Both the position numbers and the translations under genes were made by a program. A DNA stretch of 20,396 nt, taken from Clostridiales bacterium UBA4706 (lineage in GTDB: Bacteria > Bacillota > Clostridia > Oscillospirales > Oscillospiraceae). The stretch covers positions 1 through 20,396 of the forward strand of contig DHKA01000034.1 in NCBI GenBank assembly GCA_002404605.1, read 5' to 3'. Each line of letters opens with the position of its first letter. The first letter of the stretch is position 1. The notes under the pieces are model-generated. The model worked only from the letters and a program-made list of their open reading frames with translations, was not told the DNA's origin and ran no database searches. Shown piece after piece: positions 13,883-20,396 of the stretch.

Positions 13883-14977
13883 TTGACGCAGAAAAGAGAA
13901 CGGGCGGTGCTCGCGGGCCTTTCCGCATCGAGCATGGACGCCGAAGAGCGCTCCACCGAAATTTCGATGGAGGAGCTTGCCGCGCTTGTGGACACCGCGG
14001 GCGCGGATACGGTCGCCATGGTCTTGCAGACCCGCCAGTCGCCCGACCCGCGCAGCTTTCTCGGCGCGGGCAAATTGCAGGAGATCAAAGAGATCGTCAC
14101 GAACAACGAGTGCGATCTCGTCGTGATCGATAACGAACTCTCGCCTTCGCAGGCGCGGGCGATCGAGGAAGAGCTCGGCGTGCGTGTCGTGGACCGGAGC
14201 GGCCTTATTCTCGATATTTTCGCCCAGCGCGCCCGCACGAAGGAGGGCCGTCTGCAGGTGCAGCTCGCACAGTATGAATATCTTCTGCCGCGGCTGACCG
14301 GCATGTGGACCCACCTCAAGCGTCAGGCCGGTACGAGCGCGCCCATCGGCACGCGCGGCCCGGGCGAAACGCAGCTCGAGACCGACCGGCGGCACATCCG
14401 CCGGATCATCCAGAACCTGCAGGCCGATCTTGAGCAGGTGCGCCGCGTACGCTCGACGCAGCGCCGCCGCCGCGAGAAAAACGCCATGCCGATGGTCGCG
14501 CTGGTGGGTTACACGAACGCCGGAAAATCCACGGTGCTCAACCGGCTGACGCGCTCGGACATCCCGGCAAACAACCGTCTTTTCGACACGCTGGATACGA
14601 CGACGCGCCGTCTCTGGCTGCCGGAGCTTCAGCGGGAGATCCTGCTTTCCGATACCGTCGGATTCATCCGCAAGCTGCCGACGAACCTCATCGAGGCGTT
14701 CAAGGCCACTTTGGAAGAATTGCAGTACGCCGATCTTCTGCTGCACGTCATCGACGTTTCCGCGCCCGACTGGGAGGAACAGGCGAAAGTCACCGATGCG
14801 CTCATCCGCGAGCTGGGGGCGTCCGCCACGCCGGTGCTGCGCATTTATAATAAGTGCGACGCGATCCCGGCCCTTACGGAGCTTCCCCACACGCGCGACG
14901 GTGTGTGCATTTCCGCGCGCACCGGCGAGGGCGTGGACACGCTGCTCGCACGCATTACGGAGGAGCTGAAGCGATGA
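13883..14977 (+). CDS. hflX: GTPase HflX (ribosome-splitting factor)
   Basis: A conserved GTPase that splits stalled or stressed 70S ribosomes and associates with the 50S subunit. Counting from TTG 13883, the N-terminal HflX domain covers about 1-195, with the hallmark IGTRGPGETQLETDRR (155-170). The G domain has G1 GYTNAGKST (209-217), G3 DTVGF (257-261) and G4 NKCD (323-326). At 364 aa it is shorter than E. coli HflX because the C-terminal extension is missing. The start is unusual: there is no ATG or GTG nearby, and TTG at 13883 lies 17 nt from the ribosome binding site GGAGG (13861-13865). An in-frame ATT at 13874 is ideally spaced (8 nt) and would add three residues. The gene follows the CorC pair by 25 nt and overlaps the next gene by 4 nt. 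Confidence 0.93.
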   Translation: MTQKRERAVLAGLSASSMDAEERSTEISMEELAALVDTAGADTVAMVLQTRQSPDPRSFLGAGKLQEIKEIVTNNECDLVVIDNELSPSQARAIEEELGVRVVDRSGLILDIFAQRARTKEGRLQVQLAQYEYLLPRLTGMWTHLKRQAGTSAPIGTRGPGETQLETDRRHIRRIIQNLQADLEQVRRVRSTQRRRREKNAMPMVALVGYTNAGKSTVLNRLTRSDIPANNRLFDTLDTTTRRLWLPELQREILLSDTVGFIRKLPTNLIEAFKATLEELQYADLLLHVIDVSAPDWEEQAKVTDALIRELGASATPVLRIYNKCDAIPALTELPHTRDGVCISARTGEGVDTLLARITEELKR

Positions 14978-15612
14978 CGCCGTACCGTACCGCCGCCGGA
15001 TACGGCGAGGCGGAATATGAGGACAAACGAAGCCGCTTCATCGGCCATATAAAGCCTGTGACGTCGGAGAACGAAGCAAAGGCGTTCATCGACGAGATGC
15101 GCCGGAAGTATGCCGACGCGACGCACAACGTTTTCGCCTACGTCCTGCGCGAAGGGAACATTCTCCGCTGGTCGGACGACGGCGAGCCGGGCGGCACGTC
15201 CGGCCAGCCGACGCTCGCCGTATTGCAGGGCGCGGGGCTGACGGACGTGTGCTGCGTCACGACGCGCTATTTCGGCGGAACGCTGCTCGGCTCGGGCGGG
15301 CTGGTGCGCGCGTACTCCGCCGCGGCCCGCGCCGCGCTGCGCGAGGCAGGCACCGCCGTCATGCGCCCGTGGCGGCGCGGGAGCTTCGCGTGCTCCTACG
15401 CCCGGTACGAGCGGCTGCGCCGCCTTCTGGAGGAGCGCGGCGCGCGCGTTGAGGAAACGCTCTTCGGCGCGGAGGTGGAGATCGTCTTTTCCGCGCCGGA
15501 GGCGCAGAGCGAGAGTTTCGTGACGCTCCTGCGCGACGCGACCGCCGGAGAAGCCGAGGTGCGTCTTGGCGAGAGCGTTTTCCGCCCGGAGCGGGAGGAA
15601 GAAAATAATTAA
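14974..15612 (+). CDS. yigZ: YigZ/IMPACT (UPF0029) family protein
   Basis: A 212-aa protein of the YigZ family, with an N-terminal UPF0029/Impact domain and a C-terminal DUF1949 ferredoxin-like domain (about 137-205). The family signature is clear: DGEPGGTSGQPTLAVLQGAG, then RYFGGTLLGSGGLVRAYS. The family is conserved, with the eukaryotic IMPACT relative acting in translation control; the bacterial role is not settled. The start ATG 14974 overlaps the hflX stop (ATGA), giving translational coupling. A pairing with hflX, a ribosome rescue factor, fits a translation-linked job (inference). A strong terminator follows 48 nt after the stop. Confidence 0.93.
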   Translation: MTPYRTAAGYGEAEYEDKRSRFIGHIKPVTSENEAKAFIDEMRRKYADATHNVFAYVLREGNILRWSDDGEPGGTSGQPTLAVLQGAGLTDVCCVTTRYFGGTLLGSGGLVRAYSAAARAALREAGTAVMRPWRRGSFACSYARYERLRRLLEERGARVEETLFGAEVEIVFSAPEAQSESFVTLLRDATAGEAEVRLGESVFRPEREEENN

Positions 15613-15660
15613 AAAATTTTTCTCCGAAAAGCAGGGAAAATCGCGGGCAATGTCGTATAT

Positions 15661-15694
15661 AAGTAATGCAGAGGTTTTCTGCATTACTTTTTTT
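15661..15694 (+). terminator. Strong Rho-independent terminator after the YigZ gene
   Basis: AAGTAATGCAGA (15661-15672) and TCTGCATTACTT (15678-15689) form a perfect 12-bp stem with a 5-nt loop. A T-run (15688-15694) and further T-rich sequence follow. It ends the corC-hflX-yigZ transcript. It lies only 22 nt before the dgt start, with the dgt ribosome binding site just beyond the T-run. Confidence 0.88.
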
Positions 15695-15715
15695 ATTTTC
15701 AAGGAGGCGGAGCGC

Positions 15716-16720
15716 ATGACTTATCCGCGGCAGGAACGCGAGGAACTGGAAAAAATTCTGGTGGGTGACTTTGGCGTGCGCGCCGCCGATTCGCACGGCC
15801 GACGCCGTGCGGAGGAAGAGGATCCCGTGCGCACGTGCTTTCAGCGCGACGCCGACCGCATCACGCACTCCAAGGCGTTCCGGCGTCTCAAGCATAAAAC
15901 GCAGGTCTTTCTCCAGCCGGAGGGCGACCATTACCGCACCCGGCTCACGCACACCCTGGAGGTGACGCGCCTTGCGCGCACCGTCGGGCGGGCGCTGCGG
16001 CTCAACGAGGATCTGTGCGAGGCTATCGCTCTCGGCCACGATCTCGGCCACACGCCGTTCGGCCACGCCGGAGAGCGGGCGCTCAACGAAATTTACGGCC
16101 CCGGCTTCCGGCACTATGAGCAGTCCCTGCGCGTGGTGGACTGCATCGAAAAGGACGGCCGGGGGCTCAATCTCTGCCAGGAGACGCGCATCGGCATTCT
16201 CGCCCACACGAAGGGCCATCCCGAAGAGAGCCGCGAGGCTGTCGTCGTGCGGCTGTGCGACCATGTGGCGTACCTGAACCACGATCTGGACGACGCGATG
16301 CGCGCCGGGATCGTCTCGGAATCCGAGCTGCCGGAGATCATCGTAAAGCGGCTCGGCACGCGTAACAGCCGCCGCATCAACTCGCTCGTCGATAACATCA
16401 TCGAAACGAGCCGTACCGGGAAGGTCGGCATTTCGGACGATATGCAGGAAGTCTGGGATGTGTTCCACGAATTTCTTTACGACCGCGTGTACCATAACCC
16501 CGTCGCCAAGGGCGAGGAGGCCAAGGTCGAAAACATCCTGCGCGGCATCTGGGAGCATTACTGTCGCTATCCGGACAAGCTGCCGGGCGATTTCCTCGGC
16601 ATCATGGAGCGCGACGGGCTCGAGCGCGCCGTGACGGACTATGTCTCCGGCATGACGGACGATTACGCGATCTATCAGTACGGCGAAATATTCATTCCCA
16701 TGGCGTGGAGCGTGAAATAA
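15716..16720 (+). CDS. dgt: Deoxyguanosinetriphosphate triphosphohydrolase-like HD protein
   Basis: A 334-aa HD-superfamily nucleotide triphosphohydrolase that would cleave dNTPs, releasing deoxynucleoside and tripolyphosphate. The metal site is complete: H79 (RLTHTLEV), H108-D109 (ALGHDLGHTPFGH) and D182 (RLCDHVAYLNHDLDDA). The N-terminal SKAFRRLKHKTQVF motif is diagnostic of dGTPase-like proteins. The short length matches the dGTPase-like (type 2) branch rather than the roughly 505-aa E. coli Dgt. The ATG at 15716 follows AAGGAGG by 8 nt. A frame open further upstream crosses a terminator and is rejected. It leads the dgt-dnaG-rpoD cluster common in Clostridia. No clear promoter lies between the upstream terminator and the ATG. 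Confidence 0.92.
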   Translation: MTYPRQEREELEKILVGDFGVRAADSHGRRRAEEEDPVRTCFQRDADRITHSKAFRRLKHKTQVFLQPEGDHYRTRLTHTLEVTRLARTVGRALRLNEDLCEAIALGHDLGHTPFGHAGERALNEIYGPGFRHYEQSLRVVDCIEKDGRGLNLCQETRIGILAHTKGHPEESREAVVVRLCDHVAYLNHDLDDAMRAGIVSESELPEIIVKRLGTRNSRRINSLVDNIIETSRTGKVGISDDMQEVWDVFHEFLYDRVYHNPVAKGEEAKVENILRGIWEHYCRYPDKLPGDFLGIMERDGLERAVTDYVSGMTDDYAIYQYGEIFIPMAWSVK

Positions 16721-16755
16721 GCGCTGCGCGATAAACGAAAGGAGGCGGACGTAGT

Positions 16756-18492
16756 ATGGCATTTCCCGAACGGTTTCTCGACGAGCTGACCGAGCGCAAC
16801 GATATTGTGGACGTGGTGAGCCAGTACGTCCGGCTGACGAAGAAGAGTGGGTCGAACCTTTTCGGCCTGTGCCCGTTCCACAGCGAGAAAACGCCCTCGT
16901 TCTCCGTTGCGCCCGATAAGCAGATCTACCACTGCTTCGGCTGCGGCAAGGGCGGCGGTGTCATCAACTTCATCATGGAGATCGAAAATCTCTCATTCCC
17001 GGACGCCGTGGCGTTTCTGGCGCGGCGTGCGAACATGCCCCTGCCGGAGGAAGCGCAGAGCGAGGATACGTCCCGCCGGGCGCGGCTGCTGGAGCTCAAC
17101 CGGGACGCGGCGCGGTTTTTCCATGATATGCTCAAATCGCCGCAGGGCGCCCCGGCGCAGGACTACGTCCGCCGCCGCGCCATTTCCCCGGCAATGGTCA
17201 CGCGCTTCGGTCTCGGCTTTGCGCCCGATTCGTGGGAATCGCTCACGAACGCCATGCGCAAGAAGGGATACAGCGATCAGGAGATGTTCGAGGCGGGCCT
17301 CGTGAAGCACGGCAAGTCCGGCGGCGTGTACGACGCCTTCCGCAACCGTCTCATGTTCCCGGTCATCGATGTGCGCGGCAGCGTGATCGGTTTTTCCGGC
17401 CGCATTCTCGGCGACGGCGAGCCGAAGTACTTAAACAGCCCCGAAACGCCCGTTTTCAGCAAAAGCCATAATCTTTTCGGTTTGAATCTGGCTAAAAAGT
17501 CAAAAAACGGGTATATCATTCTCGTAGAAGGCAACATTGACGTCGTATCCCTGCATCAGGCGGGGTTCGACGGCGCGGTCGCCTCGCTCGGCACATCGCT
17601 CACGCCCGAGCAGGCGCGGCTCATTTCGCGCTATACGAACGAGGTCATCCTCTGCTACGACAGCGACGAGGCGGGCAAAAAGGCGGCTTCGCGCGGCATC
17701 GGCATTCTCGAAAAGCTCGATCTCAAGGTGCGCGTATTGCAGGTGCCGGGCGCGAAGGACCCGGACGAGTTCATCAAGAAAAACGGTGCGGACGCTTTCC
17801 GAAATCTCATTGACGCGAGCGCCGGACAGGTCGAATACCGTCTGCGCGACGTGGAAGCGAAGAACCCGCCCACGACCGACGAGGGGCGCGTGGACTATCT
17901 CAAAAGCGCGGCCTCGCTTCTGGCGTCGCTGCCGGGCGCGGTCGAGCGCGAGGTATACGCCGCGCGCGTGGCGGAAAAGGCGGGTGTATCGCGTGAAGCG
18001 GTATTGCAGGAGGCCGAACGGCTGCGCCGCCGCCGCATTGCCGATGCGAAAAAGCGGGAAGCGCGCGACGCCGCCCGCCCCACGCAGACGGCGCAGCCCG
18101 CGCAGCGCTCCATCCGGTACGACGATCCGCGCTCGGCACGCGCCGAGGAAGGATTGATCCGGATACTGTATCTCGATCCGGGCGCGGCGAAGGGCAAGAC
18201 CCTGCCGCCGCCGGAGAGCTTTTCCTCTCCCGTACTCGCGCGGCTCTACCGCGAGCTTCTGCGCCGCGTGCAGACCGGCGAGACGATCTCCATGGCGGTG
18301 CTGGCCGGACAGTTCACCGGCGACGAGATGAGCCACTTCACCTCGGTGCTCGGCGCGCCAGAGGATCTTTCCAACGTGGACAAGGCCCTGTCCGATTACA
18401 TAGCCGTTATTACCGGACGCACGGAGGACGCCGAGGACGATCTCCGCGCTCTGGCGGAAAAATACAGAAAGACAAAAAGTTTTGGAGGATAA
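16756..18492 (+). CDS. dnaG: DNA primase
   Basis: A 578-aa primase that makes RNA primers at the replication fork. The CHC2 zinc finger has C39, H42, C60 and C63 (CPFH and CFGC). The catalytic core follows, with a Toprim domain carrying E258 in LVEGNIDVV and D302-x-D304 in CYDSDEAG. The C-terminal ~130 residues, after an alanine/arginine-rich charged linker, correspond to the helicase-binding region. The length is within the usual range (about 580-600). AAAGGAGG precedes the ATG by about 11 nt. It sits 35 nt after dgt, and its 3' end contains the ribosome binding site of rpoD. Confidence 0.97.
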   Translation: MAFPERFLDELTERNDIVDVVSQYVRLTKKSGSNLFGLCPFHSEKTPSFSVAPDKQIYHCFGCGKGGGVINFIMEIENLSFPDAVAFLARRANMPLPEEAQSEDTSRRARLLELNRDAARFFHDMLKSPQGAPAQDYVRRRAISPAMVTRFGLGFAPDSWESLTNAMRKKGYSDQEMFEAGLVKHGKSGGVYDAFRNRLMFPVIDVRGSVIGFSGRILGDGEPKYLNSPETPVFSKSHNLFGLNLAKKSKNGYIILVEGNIDVVSLHQAGFDGAVASLGTSLTPEQARLISRYTNEVILCYDSDEAGKKAASRGIGILEKLDLKVRVLQVPGAKDPDEFIKKNGADAFRNLIDASAGQVEYRLRDVEAKNPPTTDEGRVDYLKSAASLLASLPGAVEREVYAARVAEKAGVSREAVLQEAERLRRRRIADAKKREARDAARPTQTAQPAQRSIRYDDPRSARAEEGLIRILYLDPGAAKGKTLPPPESFSSPVLARLYRELLRRVQTGETISMAVLAGQFTGDEMSHFTSVLGAPEDLSNVDKALSDYIAVITGRTEDAEDDLRALAEKYRKTKSFGG

Positions 18493-18495
18493 ACG

Positions 18496-19824
<1,329 letters not shown>

Positions 19825-19853
19825 TCAAACGAAAGCCGCAAGGAGGAAAAAAC

Positions 19854-20330
19854 ATGTTCCGACCCGTGCGAAAAAAGAAAAACGAGATTAGTGTGGAGGC
19901 GGCAAAGCGGCTTCTGCATACCGAGCGCCGGGGCGTTTTCGCCGTGAACGGCGACGACGGCTACCCCTATGCCATCCCGGTCAACTTCTTCTATGACGAG
20001 GAAGCCAACCAGATCTATTTCCACGGCTCCCGCGCCGGACACAAGGCCGACGCCATCCGCAGGAGCGACAAGGTCTGCTTCACTGTGTACGGCAATGAGA
20101 CCGTCCGGGACGAAGCATGGGCGCCGTATATGCAAAGCGCGGTCGTGTTCGGCCGCTGCCGTCTGCCGGAGTACGGCGAGGAGAGCACGGCGCTTCTCAA
20201 GCGCTTTGCCATGAAGTATTACCCCGGGGAGAGCATGGTGGACGCCGAGATCGCCGACGCCGGGAAAGCCGCGCAGATGTACGTGATCGACATCGAGCAC
20301 ATCAGCGGCAAAGAGGTGCAGGAAAAATAA
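19854..20330 (+). CDS. Pyridoxamine 5'-phosphate oxidase-like / NimA-related flavin-binding protein
   Basis: A 158-aa split-barrel protein of the PNPOx-like superfamily, closest by eye to the NimA/nitroreductase-like group. Supporting segments are RGVFAVNGDDGYPYAIPVNF (26-45), then IYFHGSRAGHKADAIRR, then VFGRCRL. The family binds FMN or haem. Some Nim proteins confer 5-nitroimidazole resistance, but most chromosomal copies have no known phenotype, so resistance should not be assumed. AAGGAGG lies 7 nt before the ATG. It follows rpoD by 29 nt on the same strand and may be read through from that operon. No terminator was recognised between it and the window end. Confidence 0.85.
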   Translation: MFRPVRKKKNEISVEAAKRLLHTERRGVFAVNGDDGYPYAIPVNFFYDEEANQIYFHGSRAGHKADAIRRSDKVCFTVYGNETVRDEAWAPYMQSAVVFGRCRLPEYGEESTALLKRFAMKYYPGESMVDAEIADAGKAAQMYVIDIEHISGKEVQEK

Positions 20331-20375
20331 ACATCGATACATAAATAAAAAAGAGAGGCCCGTCCCGCGGCAATA

Positions 20376-20396
20376 TGAACTGCACCCCATTTGTTA
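20376..20396 (+). mobile_element. Possible start of an IS3-family-like element at the right edge
   Basis: The last 21 bases begin TGAACTGCACCCCATTTG and end GTTA. This resembles the inverted terminal repeats of IS3-family elements and partly matches the left-edge tip read inward (TGAAGTGACCCC...GTTAG). The element body would lie beyond the window. Only 21 bases support this, so it is tentative. Confidence 0.3.

Noticed and set aside
19854..20330. Nitroimidazole resistance gene (nim)
   Set aside because: The fold family matches, but sequence alone does not show resistance activity, so only the family is claimed.

Overview
The window reads as a GC-rich chromosomal segment from an anaerobic Clostridia-type firmicute, most likely a gut member of the Oscillospiraceae or a relative (inference). 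The reasons are strong AGGAGG ribosome binding sites, a dgt-dnaG-rpoD operon, a PocR/AraC regulator beside a corrinoid methyltransferase operon, and heavy third-position GC that leaves many long antisense shadow frames. Both window edges carry short sequences resembling IS3-family insertion sequence tips, so the window may be one assembly contig that stops at repeats.

Left half (131-11081): a corrinoid-dependent methyl-transfer system. Three genes run leftward: a PocR/AraC regulator, a small MetH-activation-domain protein and a RACo-type 2Fe-2S/ASKHA protein that would reductively reactivate oxidised corrinoid. Divergent from them are two corrinoid-binding proteins, an MttB-superfamily methyltransferase without pyrrolysine, a two-gene sodium:solute symporter (71-aa small membrane protein plus 524-aa SSS carrier), a UroD/MtaA-type zinc methyltransferase and a CobW/COG0523 GTPase. 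A consistent model is that the symporter imports a methylated (perhaps quaternary) amine, the MttB-like enzyme moves its methyl group to a corrinoid protein, a second methyltransferase passes the methyl on, and the leftward genes repair and regulate the system. The substrate and the methyl acceptor cannot be read from the sequence. The divergent promoter region holds an 11-bp inverted repeat and a separate 21-nt palindrome. The rightward operon is punctuated by GC-rich hairpins without U-runs.

Right half (11222-20330): core genes, all rightward. A good extended -10 promoter precedes two tandem CNNM/CorC-like membrane proteins, then hflX (unusual start) and a YigZ/IMPACT-family gene, ended by a strong intrinsic terminator. 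The dgt, dnaG and rpoD operon follows, and then a NimA-like flavin-binding protein. I saw no tRNA, rRNA, CRISPR array, prophage or recognisable riboswitch.
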